This document shows positions 37,131 through 47,574 of a DNA stretch of 64,000 nucleotides, piece by piece. The DNA lies in the NCBI RefSeq assembly GCF_900086715.1, contig NZ_FLKH01000012.1, forward strand, positions 1,612,001-1,676,000, read 5' to 3'. The position numbers and the translations under genes were made by a program. The number at the start of each line of letters is the position of its first letter. The stretch's first letter is position 1. A model generated the notes under the pieces. It saw nothing but the letters and a program-made list of their open reading frames with translations, searched no databases and was not told the origin of the DNA. The DNA comes from Gracilibacillus timonensis (GTDB lineage Bacteria; Bacillota; Bacilli; Bacillales; Amphibacillaceae).

Positions 37131-40100
37131 CTATTCAGGCGGAGTTTTCAACACGACATTATCCTCGCCAAAAAACTGTTTAAGTTGCTTGATGACTGGC
37201 CACCTGCTATCTAAATTATATTCGTCAGAAAGTTTGTACAATTTCTGTTCCTGTTCATGATAGAGATAAACAACGGCTGTTCCTGGGTATTGCTTAGCTA
37301 ATTCATCTAACCGAGAGATCGCCTCTTCCTGGCGAACTTTGATATAAATTTGTTGTGGTGATGGTTCTTCTTCTAGCTGATATGGTTCTAGCTTGTCGAT
37401 AATAATTTGTTTTTTATCATTTCTTGTTTCCACTCTTCCCTCTATAAAGACAAATTGGTCCTCTTCCAACCAATCATTCACTTGGCGGAAGGTGACAGGA
37501 AATAGAACAGCGTCCATTTCAGCTAGTTCATCAGATAAGGTTACAAAAGCCATTGCTTCCCCTTTTTTTGTGCGGATAACCTTTAAATCTTGCACCACGC
37601 CAGCTAATTTTATTTTCTTATTTGGAAATTGGAGCACTTGCTGGATACTGAGATAACCACGCCGTCTTAATACTTGACGCTCCTCTGCCAATGGATGCTG
37701 TGACACAAAGAAGCCAAGTACTTCCTTTTCTTTCATCAACTTCTCCATGATCGGCATCTCCTGTCTTGCTGTATAGCCAATATCAAGGGAGAGTCCCATA
37801 TCGAAATCCCCTTGCAAACCAAACTCTTTAAACAGTTCTCCTTGCTCAATGGCCTCCTCTAAGGTCGCGATCAAGGTCGCCCGATTTTGTTGCATAACAT
37901 CAAAGGCCCCTGCTAGAATCAATGTGGTAATAATAGACCGATTGATCTTTTTTAATGGTACACGCAGACAGAAATCAAACAGGCTAGTAAAGGGCTGGCG
38001 GTCCCTTGCTTCTATCATTGTTTGCACAGCTTGATAACCAATGCCTTTAATGGTTGTTAAACCAAGCCTGATGTTTTCCTGCTCTACTTTTGTTCTGGCC
38101 AGACTATGGTTAACAGACGGCGGTAGTATCGTTAACCCCTTTTGTCGTGCTTCACGCACATAAATAAATAATTTATCGGTATTCCCTCGATTCATATTTA
38201 ACATTTCTGTATAAAAAACTAATGAAAAGTTCGCTTTAAAATAAGCCAATTGATACGTGATCATACTATACGCCACGGCGTGACTCCGGTTAAAACCGTA
38301 ATCCGAGAAACGGACAATCCAGTCAAAAACTTCTTCGGCCACTTCTTTTGTGTATCCTTTACCTAAAGCTCCTTTTATAAACGCCTCTTTATTTCCTAAT
38401 AATAATGCTTTGTCCTTTTTACTGACGGCCCTCCTTAGTATATCTGCCTGGCCATAGGTGAAGCCTGCCATTTCGTGTACAATTTGCATAATCTGCTCTT
38501 GATATACCAATACACCGTATGTTTTTGCCAGAATCGGAGCTAAGTCAGGATGTAGATAGTCTATTTTTTCCTGACGATGTTTACGCGCTACATAGGTAGG
38601 AATAAAGTCCATTGGTCCTGGACGGTAAAGTGCATTGACGGCCACTATATCCTCAAACTCGGTAGGGCGTAGTTTTTGCAATGTTTGTTGCATCCCTTGT
38701 GATTCTAACTGGAATATCCCATTCGTTTCCCCTTTTTGCAGCAGTTGGAAGGTAGCTTTATCTGAAAACGATAAATCGGCCAAATGGTCGTTTTTGGGGT
38801 AATGAAAGGCGATCTGTTTTGTCATTCGCTCAATAATCGTCAGATTGCGTAATCCGAGAAAATCAAATTTCAAGAGACCTACTCGTTCCAATTCATGCAT
38901 GGCAAACTGTGTAAGAGGAACATCATGTTGTGACGGCATCGTCGCTGTATGCTGCGTCAATGCATCTCGACTAATCACTACACCAGCAGCATGTGTCGAT
39001 ACATGCTTTGGCAATCCTTCCAGACAGTTGCAAACCTTGAATAACTGACGCAGCTTAGCGGATTGCTTTACGTAATTTGTTAATTCAGGAGATTGTTTTA
39101 ACATGGCAGCAATCGGCAGTGAACTATCCCTTGGCAATAACCGCAAAATATAAGATTGATCATTTTCAGGGATCACCAGTACCTTGAATAATTCTCTTAA
39201 CAAAGAACGAGCAGCAAACGTGCCAAAGGTGACAATTTGAGCTACATGGTCTGTACCGTATTTATGCGCCACATAATCAATCACTTGATCTCGCTTCTCA
39301 TCAGAAAAATCAATATCGATATCCGGCATCGTGACTCGTTCCGGATTCAAAAAACGCTCAAATAGCAAATCATAGCGGATCGGATCAACATCGGTAATCC
39401 CTAATAAATAAGCAATCAGCGAACCTGCCGCCGATCCACGTCCAGGCCCAACTAAGATGTCGTGCTCTTTCGCATACTTGACAAAGTCCCATACAATCAG
39501 AAAATAATCACTGAAACCCATGGATTGAATGACCTCTAACTCATGTGCCAACCTTTGTTTAACTGCATCCGTTACGGGATGATATTTTTCAGGTAATACT
39601 GCAACAGCTAACTCTTTAACCATTTCGTTGGCTGTTTTTTGGGGAGAAACAGGGTATTGGGGCAGCTGCTTTTCTTCAAAAGAAAGCTCGACATGACATT
39701 GGCTGGCCAATCGATTAGTTGCTGCAATTACCTCTGGCCATTCTTGGAATTGGTCAGTATATACAGATGGATCAGGTAAGAAGGTTCCCTCAACCTCTCT
39801 AGTGTTTTCTTCCGTCCATGTTACCCCTTGATCGATCGCTCGCAAGCAACTATAGGCCATTTGATCTTGTTTATGTAAATAACGCACATCCGCTAGAGCC
39901 ACTTTTTCCATTGGATATGCCGCTAACTTCTCTTTATCAGCTACTAATGCGTTCGAAATACCAATATAAGTATTGGGCAACACTTGAAAGTGTGCGAAGG
40001 TATCATTCCATAAGAACGAATCAATGGAATCTGCTAGCAGGATGGTATGAAGATTATTCGCAAAGGGTTGGTAATCATTCATTTCTAAGCCATCTTCATG

Positions 40101-40400
40101 CTGTATCTTTGTACTCAACTGCAACAATGCTTGATAGCCGTCGTTATTTTTGGCTAGAACCAGGACTGGTACCGATGATCCCTTTATATCGATTGGTATA
40201 GTTATTCCCATAATGGGCTGAATATTCTCCCGCTTACACGCCTGATAAAAGGCAATGAGACCATGGACCGTTCGATTATCAGTAATCGCCAAATATCGAT
40301 ATCCCAAGTGTTTAGCCTGCTTGACAAGAGAGTCAATTTGTAATGTGCTTTGCAATAAACTATAGCCAGTTGTCACTTGTAACTGTGCTTCTAATACCAT
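37131..40400 (-). CDS. dnaE: DNA polymerase III subunit alpha DnaE
   Basis: In Firmicutes DnaE extends RNA primers before hand-over to PolC on the lagging strand. The 1089-residue protein has an N-terminal PHP domain (about 1-65 with YLAITDNRTVHG, where usual metal-binding residues are only partly kept), the polymerase core with GPGRGSAAGSLIAYLLGITD, PDIDIDFSDEKRD (catalytic Asp), YRPGPMDFIPTYVARK, FNRSHAVAYSMITYQLAYFK, a helix-hairpin-helix region and a C-terminal OB fold. ATG 40400 follows GGAGGTGATGAG. It is divergent from ytrH. Confidence 0.96.
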   Translation of the reverse strand: MVLEAQLQVTTGYSLLQSTLQIDSLVKQAKHLGYRYLAITDNRTVHGLIAFYQACKRENIQPIMGITIPIDIKGSSVPVLVLAKNNDGYQALLQLSTKIQHEDGLEMNDYQPFANNLHTILLADSIDSFLWNDTFAHFQVLPNTYIGISNALVADKEKLAAYPMEKVALADVRYLHKQDQMAYSCLRAIDQGVTWTEENTREVEGTFLPDPSVYTDQFQEWPEVIAATNRLASQCHVELSFEEKQLPQYPVSPQKTANEMVKELAVAVLPEKYHPVTDAVKQRLAHELEVIQSMGFSDYFLIVWDFVKYAKEHDILVGPGRGSAAGSLIAYLLGITDVDPIRYDLLFERFLNPERVTMPDIDIDFSDEKRDQVIDYVAHKYGTDHVAQIVTFGTFAARSLLRELFKVLVIPENDQSYILRLLPRDSSLPIAAMLKQSPELTNYVKQSAKLRQLFKVCNCLEGLPKHVSTHAAGVVISRDALTQHTATMPSQHDVPLTQFAMHELERVGLLKFDFLGLRNLTIIERMTKQIAFHYPKNDHLADLSFSDKATFQLLQKGETNGIFQLESQGMQQTLQKLRPTEFEDIVAVNALYRPGPMDFIPTYVARKHRQEKIDYLHPDLAPILAKTYGVLVYQEQIMQIVHEMAGFTYGQADILRRAVSKKDKALLLGNKEAFIKGALGKGYTKEVAEEVFDWIVRFSDYGFNRSHAVAYSMITYQLAYFKANFSLVFYTEMLNMNRGNTDKLFIYVREARQKGLTILPPSVNHSLARTKVEQENIRLGLTTIKGIGYQAVQTMIEARDRQPFTSLFDFCLRVPLKKINRSIITTLILAGAFDVMQQNRATLIATLEEAIEQGELFKEFGLQGDFDMGLSLDIGYTARQEMPIMEKLMKEKEVLGFFVSQHPLAEERQVLRRRGYLSIQQVLQFPNKKIKLAGVVQDLKVIRTKKGEAMAFVTLSDELAEMDAVLFPVTFRQVNDWLEEDQFVFIEGRVETRNDKKQIIIDKLEPYQLEEEPSPQQIYIKVRQEEAISRLDELAKQYPGTAVVYLYHEQEQKLYKLSDEYNLDSRWPVIKQLKQFFGEDNVVLKTPPE

Positions 40401-40576
40401 CTCATCACCTCCAAACATACGAGCATAAGTTTCCTTATCCTCTATTATAGCAAAACTTATGCTTCCTGTAAGTCGATAAACATATCTCCAATATTTTCGT
40501 CATATATATAATACAGGAAAAGTTCTAAAAGTGCTAAAAATAGGACAACTCCACTGTGTCAGGAGGGGGAGTGCAA

Positions 40577-40909
40577 ATGGAAGAACGATTTATGGCAACG
40601 ATGATTCAATGTTTCTTTATTGCATTCGGTGTAATGATCGGAGGCTCCTTAATAGGTAGTATTGGGGCATTTGTGACAGGCGATGCCCCTTTTACACATA
40701 TCAGTAGAATTGCGAAAAGTCTACGAATCTGGGCGATTGTCGCAGCGATTGGCGGTACATTTGATGCGATTTATAACTTTGAAAGAGGTCTATATGAAGG
40801 CTCTACCATCGATTTGGTCAAGCAGTTGCTCCTGATCATTATTGCCATGGGCGGTGCACATACAGCCTTGTTAATTATCGAATGGCTGATTCAAGAGGAG
40901 TTGGAATAA
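40577..40909 (+). CDS. ytrH: Sporulation membrane protein YtrH
   Basis: YtrH and YtrI are mother-cell membrane proteins needed for efficient sporulation in Bacillus subtilis. The 110-residue product has about three hydrophobic helices, with FIAFGVMIGGSLIGSIGAFVTGDAP and IWAIVAAIGGTFDAIYNFERG-type text (in parts) characteristic of the family. ATG 40577 follows AGGAGGGGG by about seven bases. Its stop overlaps the ytrI start by one base (TAATG). Confidence 0.9.
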   Translation: MEERFMATMIQCFFIAFGVMIGGSLIGSIGAFVTGDAPFTHISRIAKSLRIWAIVAAIGGTFDAIYNFERGLYEGSTIDLVKQLLLIIIAMGGAHTALLIIEWLIQEELE

Positions 40910-41418
40910 TGCATATTCCTCCTTATTATAAACGACCAGCTTGGCAGCGATTTTTGGCTGGAGTCGCCCTTGGATCCATCATTGGCTATTTTATCTTTTT
41001 GTATATGTTTGGTTCCTTGCAACAGCAATGGATTGAAGAAAAGATAGCTTTACGAACAAGATATCAAGACCTTTATCAGAACTATACTACTCTGGTCCAA
41101 AATCACCAAAAACTGGACCAACAAACCAAAGAAGGTGTTCAAATTACCGAGATAGAGATAGAATTTTTGAACTTAGAACAATTAGACCTTGCCAATGATC
41201 GCTTGATGAGGCATCAATTAGAGGAAGCGATTAGGGAAGAAGCCGGACAAGCCATCGGAAAAAAAGTAGAAGATATGACCGAGTCGATTGATTTCTTGAT
41301 CGCGACGGTTGAAAACAAGACGATCCGCATTGACGATTTTCGTTTTCAAGCTACTGTCTCTCGCATGGTTGTCAGTGAAACACTTTATCTTTCCATCGAG
41401 TTAACAAAGGCAGATTAA
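40909..41418 (+). CDS. ytrI: Sporulation membrane protein YtrI
   Basis: The 169-residue product starts MHIPPYYKRPAWQRFLAG, the family opening, with one helix (about 15-34), a coiled-coil-like stretch (QQQWIEEKIALRTRYQDLYQ onward, about 38-75) and a soluble C-terminal domain on the outer side. Pairing with ytrH by TAATG overlap supports cotranslation and a joint role in sporulation. Molecular function unknown. Confidence 0.9.
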   Translation: MHIPPYYKRPAWQRFLAGVALGSIIGYFIFLYMFGSLQQQWIEEKIALRTRYQDLYQNYTTLVQNHQKLDQQTKEGVQITEIEIEFLNLEQLDLANDRLMRHQLEEAIREEAGQAIGKKVEDMTESIDFLIATVENKTIRIDDFRFQATVSRMVVSETLYLSIELTKAD

Positions 41419-41419
41419 C

Positions 41420-41454
41420 GCAGCTCGCTGGCAGAGTTCCGCGCAGCGAGCTGC
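41420..41454. terminator. Bidirectional hairpin between ytrI and nrnA
   Basis: GCAGCTCGCTG (41420-41430) and CAGCGAGCTGC (41444-41454), perfect 11-bp stem between convergent genes; no long T-run. Confidence 0.75.
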
Positions 41455-41457
41455 CCC

Positions 41458-42405
41458 TTACGAATCAAACTGACAAACTTTTTCCAAATCAGCCAACACG
41501 GCTGGAACAGAATCCCAGCTATGAATCTGAGCTCCAGCTGCCAATGGGTGCCCCCCACCTTCATAGATAGCGGCAACCTGATTAATAACTGGCCCTTTGG
41601 AACGCAAGCGCACACGGATCACCTCGGTTTCCTCCACAAAAATGGCCCATGCCTTGATTCCCTCCACATCACCTAGGATGCCAACGATTGAGCTCGTTTC
41701 TTCAGGTTCCACCTGGAATTTATCGAGTACATCTTTTGGTAACTTAATATAACTGACTCCTGCTTCCGAAATAGAAATATGTTGTAGAACATAACCTTTC
41801 AAACGAGCAATGTTCTCCGTTGTTTTGTACATTTGATTATACAGGTAGGAACGATCAAAATCATAAGCTACCAATTCAGAAGCATACTGAAAGGTCCTTT
41901 CTGTCGTACTTGGAAAAAGGAATCTCCCTGTATCTCCAACAATACCGCAATAAAGCAGAGAAGCTGCCTTATTGTTTAGATATAAGCCCTGTTCTCTCTC
42001 CTCCCGATAAAAATGATAAATCATTTCACTTGTCGAGCTGGCATTCACATCTACCCATTGAATATCGCCATACTCATCCACAATCGGATGGTGATCAATT
42101 TTGATTAATTCCTTTGCATGGCTGTATCGTTGATCGGAAATACGTGCTTGGTTCGCCGTATCACAGACAATAACCAAGGCATCCGTATAGGCCTCATCTG
42201 CTACTTGGTCCATCCCAGCTAAAAAAGTAAGAGAATCCTCTTCTTCCCCCACTACTAAGACTTCCTTTGTAGGGTAACTTGACTTAATAATCTCCGCTAA
42301 TCCATTCTGTGAGCCATAAGCATCTGGATCTGGACGCACATGACGGTGAATGATGATACGTGGATATTGTTTCATTTTTTGATGAATAGTAGACATAATG
42401 GACAT
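41458..42405 (-). CDS. nrnA: Bifunctional oligoribonuclease/pAp phosphatase NrnA (DHH family)
   Basis: NrnA (YtqI) degrades nano-RNAs and dephosphorylates pAp to AMP. The 316-residue protein has the DHH motifs: RHVRPDPDAYGSQNGLA, VIVCDTANQARI, the DHHP motif, CGIVGDTGRFLFPST and the C-terminal DHHA1 glycine motif EGGGHPLAAGAQ. ATG 42405 (MSIMSTIHQKMKQYPR) follows AAAAAAGGAG; the frame to 42558 overlaps the divergent ytpI and is unconserved. Order dnaE-ytrI-ytrH-ytqI-ytpI-ytoI is that of Bacillus subtilis. Confidence 0.94.
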   Translation of the reverse strand: MSIMSTIHQKMKQYPRIIIHRHVRPDPDAYGSQNGLAEIIKSSYPTKEVLVVGEEEDSLTFLAGMDQVADEAYTDALVIVCDTANQARISDQRYSHAKELIKIDHHPIVDEYGDIQWVDVNASSTSEMIYHFYREEREQGLYLNNKAASLLYCGIVGDTGRFLFPSTTERTFQYASELVAYDFDRSYLYNQMYKTTENIARLKGYVLQHISISEAGVSYIKLPKDVLDKFQVEPEETSSIVGILGDVEGIKAWAIFVEETEVIRVRLRSKGPVINQVAAIYEGGGHPLAAGAQIHSWDSVPAVLADLEKVCQFDS

Positions 42406-42517
42406 CGTAAAATCTCCTTTTTTTGATAGGTTGTTTATACTGGTAATTTCATAGCTAAAAGGGTAAAATAGTATAGGATTTGCACGATTAACTTGCTGAA
42501 TTGGAGGCCGTATTGCA

Positions 42518-42811
42518 ATGATTGTTTTCCCAATTGTCATTATCTTATCAATTATCATATACGTTTATTATAAATTTTCTCTGTTAAGAGAGTCGGACCC
42601 ATTAATACAGGAAATTAAGAATGCCAAAGCACGAATTGTTTTAGGTATCTTTATGAGTATGTTCGGCATTAATCAATATCTATTCTATCAAACACAAATC
42701 GCACTATTTATCACCATTATATTTCTCTTTTTTGGTATTGTACAAGGGTATGGTGGTATCAAACGTTACCTTCACTATAAAAAAGAACTGCGGAAAAGAA
42801 ACGATTCATAA
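42518..42811 (+). CDS. ytpI: YtpI family membrane protein
   Basis: A 97-residue protein with three hydrophobic helices (about 2-18, 38-55 and 60-77) and a basic tail (HYKKELRKRND). SDPLIQEIKNAKARIVLGIFM and the spacing of helices match YtpI of Bacillus subtilis, where it lies between ytqI and ytoI as here. Role unknown. GGAGG is about nine bases before the ATG. Confidence 0.85.
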   Translation: MIVFPIVIILSIIIYVYYKFSLLRESDPLIQEIKNAKARIVLGIFMSMFGINQYLFYQTQIALFITIIFLFFGIVQGYGGIKRYLHYKKELRKRNDS

Positions 42812-42844
42812 CCTCACTTACCTGTTTTTATTCTAATACATATA

Positions 42845-42875
42845 AGAGAGCAGCTGCTGTTCAGCTCTGCTCTCT
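42845..42875. terminator. Bidirectional hairpin between ytpI and ytoI
   Basis: AGAGAGCAG (42845-42853) and CTGCTCTCT (42867-42875) between convergent gene ends. Confidence 0.7.
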
Positions 42876-42891
42876 GGGCTTTCTCCAAACG

Positions 42892-44211
42892 TTAGCGATC
42901 AATTAATTGCGCCACTAGCATCGCCTTACCAACCACCTTTTTTTCATGTAACACTTCCACATCTACTTTCGCCGACTTTCTACCGATATCAATAATCTGG
43001 GGTTGAAATGTGACGGTGGTTTCCAGTTGTACTGGCTTAATAAAATAGACCGTAATATGCTCGACTACTAAGTCACCCTTTTTCATCTGACGCAGCATTC
43101 GTCTGGCCGATTCGATCACATAGGAAACGAAGACACCATACGATAAGGTTCCAAGCTGATTAGTCATTTGGGGAGTTATCTCCGCACGGTAGATCATTTG
43201 ATGAGAATCAGAGGGGACTTGATCAAAGTAACTTGCAACAATGTCATCAATCGTTTCACCAACTTGTGGCTGTTTCTGAATATGCTGTAGCGCCTTCAAT
43301 ACATCTTGACGTGATACTAATCCTTCCAGTTGATGATGTTGATCAATCACAGGCATGATCTCTATTCCTTCCCAGACCATCATATGAGCGGCATAAGCTA
43401 GTGATGTTTCTTTCATCACGGTTAGGGGATTTTTCGTCATCACCTTTTCGATCAAGACGTCTCTTTCCTTATCGATCACATCTTTGGATGTCACAATCCC
43501 AACTACTTTATTCATATTATCCACTACCGGATAGCGGCTGTGCGTTGTTTCCTCTTCCCATTCATACCACTTATCCACCACATCTTTCGTGTTAAGAAAA
43601 CAGGTATGCTCGATATCCGTATAGATATCCTCTACTAACACGATTTCTTTCTTGATTAACTGATCATAAATAGCGCGATTAATCATGGCTGCGACAGTAA
43701 AGGTATCATAGCTTGTGGAGATAATCGGAAGTTGTTTTTCATCTGCCAGCTGCTTTGCTTCCTCATCTGTGTCAAAGCCTCCCGTAATCAGTACGGCCGC
43801 TCCTTCTTTTAATGCTAATTGGTGAGCCTCTGTTCGGTTCCCCACAATGAGCAATGAATCTTTCTCTGTATAACGCATCATGGCATCTAACTTCATCGCA
43901 CCTATCACAAATTTATTTAATGTCTTGTACAATCCATCTCTGCCCCCGAGTACTTGACCATCTACAATACTAACAATTTCTGCAAAAGTTAAATTTTCAA
44001 AGTTTTCCTTTTGTTTTCGTTCAATTCGAATGGTTCCTACTCGTTCAATGGTGCTCACAAGGCCCTGATTTTCTGCTTCTTTGATGGCTCGATAAGCGGT
44101 CCCTTCACTGACATGTAGCTCTTTTGCAATTTGTCGCACTGAAATTTTATTACCTACTGCAAGAGACTCAATAAAAGATAGAATTTGTTCATGTTTTGTA
44201 GCCAATTGCAA
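42892..44211 (-). CDS. ytoI: CBS/DRTGG/hotdog-domain regulator YtoI
   Basis: The 439-residue protein combines an N-terminal helix-turn-helix (KISVRQIAKELHVSEGTAYRAI, about 22-45), a DRTGG domain (about 80-190), two CBS repeats (about 195-315) that usually bind adenosyl nucleotides, and a C-terminal hotdog-like thioesterase domain (about 320-439). This order matches YtoI. It may sense nucleotides and regulate transcription, but neither ligand nor target is known. Position after ytpI supports the symbol. Confidence 0.9.
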   Translation of the reverse strand: MQLATKHEQILSFIESLAVGNKISVRQIAKELHVSEGTAYRAIKEAENQGLVSTIERVGTIRIERKQKENFENLTFAEIVSIVDGQVLGGRDGLYKTLNKFVIGAMKLDAMMRYTEKDSLLIVGNRTEAHQLALKEGAAVLITGGFDTDEEAKQLADEKQLPIISTSYDTFTVAAMINRAIYDQLIKKEIVLVEDIYTDIEHTCFLNTKDVVDKWYEWEEETTHSRYPVVDNMNKVVGIVTSKDVIDKERDVLIEKVMTKNPLTVMKETSLAYAAHMMVWEGIEIMPVIDQHHQLEGLVSRQDVLKALQHIQKQPQVGETIDDIVASYFDQVPSDSHQMIYRAEITPQMTNQLGTLSYGVFVSYVIESARRMLRQMKKGDLVVEHITVYFIKPVQLETTVTFQPQIIDIGRKSAKVDVEVLHEKKVVGKAMLVAQLIDR

Positions 44212-44414
44212 CTCACCATTCTTTCATCTGTACTAATATTTTAACACATGTTTTTATTATACAGTTGATTATCCTATTATTCAATTTATTCTTGAACTAT
44301 TTATTTATTCGGCTTCTTGATCTGAACTGTTTTATGTATCTACATGGAAACTGTATTACTTTTGTATGGCGAAAAAACGGGATCTATTCATATAGCTTTT
44401 TATAAGAACAACAG

Positions 44415-45050
44415 GCCAAATTCCTCCCGATCTTTTACCGACCACTCAAAGAAGTCACTGAACTGCCTATAAGATGGATGGTGTTAAGTAGTCCACTTTC
44501 TGGAGTGGTAAGTTTGATTGTTTTATCTGTGCAAAGCAAGCGTTCCGGGAATATGCTGCGCTAGTTTGGAGTACAACAATGGTTGTTACTGCAAGAATGA
44601 AGTGTTCTAGGTACCAAGACAGTGTTGTAACAAAAGGATAAAATTGTCAGCTAATTCTTCGACTGTGTAATGGATCACGTTTATGAGAATCACAACGTAT
44701 GATCGAATCGTTCTCAAAAAAGGTTATGCAGTATGGGCTGAAATATAGTATCATGAACGTTTCATCCTAGCAGTTCATTTGATTGTAGTACTACTACTCA
44801 GCGGAGAAAATAGGCGGAGACTCTATAAAGGCCGCTGACTAAGATCGCAACGTCCTGTTGCAACCCTGCACTTGCATGTCCTATGCATCGAAGCAGAACC
44901 TATTTTCGGAGCACTGTCTAGCACAGACAAACCATCAACTTTACTACATGGAATAGATGGACTTGTTACTTTACATCATCCATCTTATCGGTACTCTCGT
45001 TCATTCAGGGTCAACATCATTCCAAGTCCCATCATACCAAGGATTATATA
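44415..45050. mobile_element. Long non-coding repeat element R2 with terminal inverted repeats
   Basis: Second copy of the R1 element in the same orientation, filling the 918-bp gap between ytoI and ytkL. Terminal repeats at 44466-44491 (CCTATAAGATGGATGG...) and 44966-44991 (...CATCCATCTTATCGG). Similarity to R1 continues outside them on both sides (ACCGACCACTCAAAGAAGT on the left, a ...CATCATA block on the right). It lacks the nested hairpin of R1. No coding frame is kept. Confidence 0.75.
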
Positions 45051-45063
45051 TTTGCTTATAAAA

Positions 45064-45099
45064 AAATGGGGACATGTTTTCTTTTTCATATCCCCATTT
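45064..45099 (-). terminator. Terminator downstream of ytkL
   Basis: AAATGGGGA (45064-45072) and TCCCCATTT (45091-45099) with T7 following on the minus strand. Confidence 0.8.
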
Positions 45100-45129
45100 G
45101 TTTATTCCGTTATATTGCTTTAGCTAATG

Positions 45130-45810
45130 TTAAAGTTCAATACTTCCCCCTGGTTCTAGGTGTACCCCTTCGCCTGTTCTTACTTGTTTGCTAAAAGCTG
45201 CTCCATCTTGAGCAATTAGCGGAAACGTATTATAATGCATCGGCACCACTTTTTTAGCCTGAATCCAATCGGCCGCTATTAAAGCATCCTCAGGTCCCAT
45301 CGTGAAATTATCTCCTATCGGTAGAAAGGCTAAGTCAATATCATTCATTTCTCCAATCAGCTTCAAATCAGAGAACAAACCAGTATCTCCAGCATGATAG
45401 ATCGTTTTGCCCTCAACAAATAAGAGTAACCCTGCTGGCATACCACCATAGATCAAGTTTCCTTCTTCATCTTGAAACATCGATCCATGAAATGCTTGGG
45501 TTAATTTCACCCTGCCGAATTCAAAATTATGTGCCCCTCCAATATGCATAGGGTGGGTATCCAGCCCCCTTGAGCCTAAATACTCTGCCAATTCATTTGG
45601 TGCTACGATTAAACAACCAGATCGTTTTGCAATATCAATCGTATCTCCTACATGATCATTATGCCCATGGGTTAATAAAATCACATCTGGATTTTGTGTA
45701 GCGGGATCTAGATCACTTGTCTCATTCCCTGTAATAAAAGGGTCGATTAAAATCTGGTGGTTTGCTGCCTCCACCTTTACACAAGACTGTCCATGAAACG
45801 ATACCTTCAC
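45130..45810 (-). CDS. ytkL: UPF0173 metal-dependent hydrolase YtkL
   Basis: A metallo-beta-lactamase-fold hydrolase of unknown substrate. It has LIDPFITGN, the metal motif [12 protein letters not shown] (HxHxDH), ALFHGS-like [20 protein letters not shown] (bridging Asp) and PMHYNTFP (last His). From GTG 45810 the product is 226 residues starting MKVSFHGQS, the same size and opening as the Bacillus family; GAGGAG is eight bases upstream. ATG 45816 is an alternative. It follows the aminopropyltransferase-like gene by 67 bp on the same strand. Confidence 0.88.
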   Translation of the reverse strand: MKVSFHGQSCVKVEAANHQILIDPFITGNETSDLDPATQNPDVILLTHGHNDHVGDTIDIAKRSGCLIVAPNELAEYLGSRGLDTHPMHIGGAHNFEFGRVKLTQAFHGSMFQDEEGNLIYGGMPAGLLLFVEGKTIYHAGDTGLFSDLKLIGEMNDIDLAFLPIGDNFTMGPEDALIAADWIQAKKVVPMHYNTFPLIAQDGAAFSKQVRTGEGVHLEPGGSIEL

Positions 45811-45877
45811 TCTCATCACTCCTCTTAAAAAATCCTTATTCATCTCTTTCCCATTTTTAAAGGTTTTAAACGTGAGG

Positions 45878-47413
45878 TTAATAATACTGCCATTCCCTTT
45901 CGTACATCTGAATAAGCACAGGATCAATCAAAGTATTAATCTCTCTGTCTTCTTCTGCCTGCATGGGGTTGTCTTCATCCTTGCCAAACATCGCCAAGCT
46001 AGGCAGCAGGTCACTGGTTAAATATTCGGTATCCACATCGATACTAATATTATCCATGGTCATTGGTTCTCTACTTGCTAAGACAAAGCCCCAATTACCA
46101 AAGCTGGGAACATCAATATGCAGATTTTCTACATTCATCCCTGTTGCCGCTATCGTATTGGAAATAGTCCAGTACACCTCCCTGGCGAACACGGGGCTCG
46201 TTGCTTGAATAGCCGTAACACCGTCTGGTTGCAAATGATTTCGTACTAAGGAATAAAACTCTTTGGTGTAAAGCTTATTCAAACTCTCATTATTCGGATC
46301 CGGTAAATCTACGAAGATTACATCGAATAAAGCCGTTTGCCCTTCTAAATATTGAAAGGCATCGGCTTGAATAACTTCTACTCGATCGTTTTGGAGTGAA
46401 CCCTCGTTTAAGCTCAATAAATAAGGATTTTTATTGGCCAGCTCTACAACCGATCCATCCAAATCAACTAAGGTAATCGATTGTAAACTATCATATTTTA
46501 ATAGTTCCCGCACAGCCAAACCATCTCCACCTCCCAACACAAGTGCCTTGCGAGGCTGATCTACCATGCTTGCTGCTGGATGAATTAATAATTCATGATA
46601 CCTATGCTCATCAATAGAACTAAATTGCAGCCCGCCATCTAAGTATAGACGAACATCATCCTGCCGTTTGGTAAGGATGATTTTTTGATAGGGACTTTCC
46701 TCTGAATGGATGATGGGATCGGTATATATTTTCTCTTCAAATTGCAAAGCAATCATTTCTCCAAATAATAAACCGATGATTAATATAACACCAATTACTC
46801 CCCCAACCACCGTATGTATCCATTTGCGTGCCAATTCTTTGCGAAATAAATATAAGACTACCATCGCCACGGTTAAATTAATTAGACCTACTAAAAAGGC
46901 TGTCTTCACCATTCCCAGCTGAGGTCGTAGAAAGAAGGCGAATAACAGTCCGCCAATTAATCCACCTGCATAGTCAGAAAAAAGAACCCTGGCCGTGCTT
47001 TTTTGCAGGGTCACACCTATCTCATTGGCTTTACGAATTAATATCGGTAGCTCCACTCCTGTTAAGGCACCTACTATCAACGTAATGGAATATAAGAACA
47101 ACGCATCTGTTCCGCTTCCAAAAAAGGCCGTTGCCGCAAACATAAGGAAACTGGATAAACCTCCAATTAATGCTACAAAGTATTCAATATAAATAAATGA
47201 AAGAATGAGCTCTTTCGTCACTTTCTCACTTAAGCTGGCGCCAATTCCCATTCCAGTAAGAAATAAAGAAATGGTCAATGTATATTGTTTGACACCATCT
47301 CCTAAAATATAGGACCCTAGAGCTCCGAAAAGCACTTCAAAGATAATCCCGCAAATGGAGACAATCCCTGATGCCCAGTAAATAAATTGGCTTTGCTTAA
47401 ACTTGGTTTCCAT
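45878..47413 (-). CDS. Membrane-anchored spermidine-synthase-like aminopropyltransferase
   Basis: This 511-residue protein joins about seven N-terminal transmembrane helices (residues 10-220) to a C-terminal aminopropyltransferase domain (about 225-511). The catalytic half keeps [13 protein letters not shown] (about 268-280), the nucleotide loop [13 protein letters not shown] (GGGDG 294-298), the acidic [18 protein letters not shown], and Asp369/Asp372 in VDLPDP, equivalent to the catalytic DxxDP of spermidine synthases. It therefore may transfer aminopropyl groups at the membrane; donor and acceptor are not shown. ATG 47413 follows AAGGG; earlier codons are unconserved. It is last in the PspA cassette, after a terminator-like hairpin. 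Confidence 0.82.
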   Translation of the reverse strand: METKFKQSQFIYWASGIVSICGIIFEVLFGALGSYILGDGVKQYTLTISLFLTGMGIGASLSEKVTKELILSFIYIEYFVALIGGLSSFLMFAATAFFGSGTDALFLYSITLIVGALTGVELPILIRKANEIGVTLQKSTARVLFSDYAGGLIGGLLFAFFLRPQLGMVKTAFLVGLINLTVAMVVLYLFRKELARKWIHTVVGGVIGVILIIGLLFGEMIALQFEEKIYTDPIIHSEESPYQKIILTKRQDDVRLYLDGGLQFSSIDEHRYHELLIHPAASMVDQPRKALVLGGGDGLAVRELLKYDSLQSITLVDLDGSVVELANKNPYLLSLNEGSLQNDRVEVIQADAFQYLEGQTALFDVIFVDLPDPNNESLNKLYTKEFYSLVRNHLQPDGVTAIQATSPVFAREVYWTISNTIAATGMNVENLHIDVPSFGNWGFVLASREPMTMDNISIDVDTEYLTSDLLPSLAMFGKDEDNPMQAEEDREINTLIDPVLIQMYEREWQYY

Positions 47414-47465
47414 TGTTCTTCCCTTCTTCCATTTTAAGCCCAAACTTCTTATTATCAACAGAAAA

Positions 47466-47488
47466 GGAGCTGTCGTCTCAACAGCCCC
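47466..47488 (-). terminator. Terminator-like hairpin between DUF350 gene and aminopropyltransferase gene
   Basis: On the minus strand GGGGCTGT-TGAGACG-ACAGCTCC then TTTT. It lies 53 bp before the aminopropyltransferase start, so it may be an attenuator that lowers expression of the last cassette gene, or end the operon. Confidence 0.6.
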
Positions 47489-47574
47489 AAGTCTTTTGAA
47501 ATGCACGAAATATTACACGCTCTTTCCTGCAAAATGTTATCATACATAAGATCCCCTACTGGATGAAGTACATA

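Noticed and set aside
39818-40201. 127-codon frame antisense to dnaE
   Set aside because: Fully inside dnaE; composition is explained by codon usage of dnaE.
42406-42558. N-terminal extension of nrnA
   Set aside because: Would overlap the divergent ytpI start and shows no family similarity; ATG 42405 has AAAAAAGGAG upstream.
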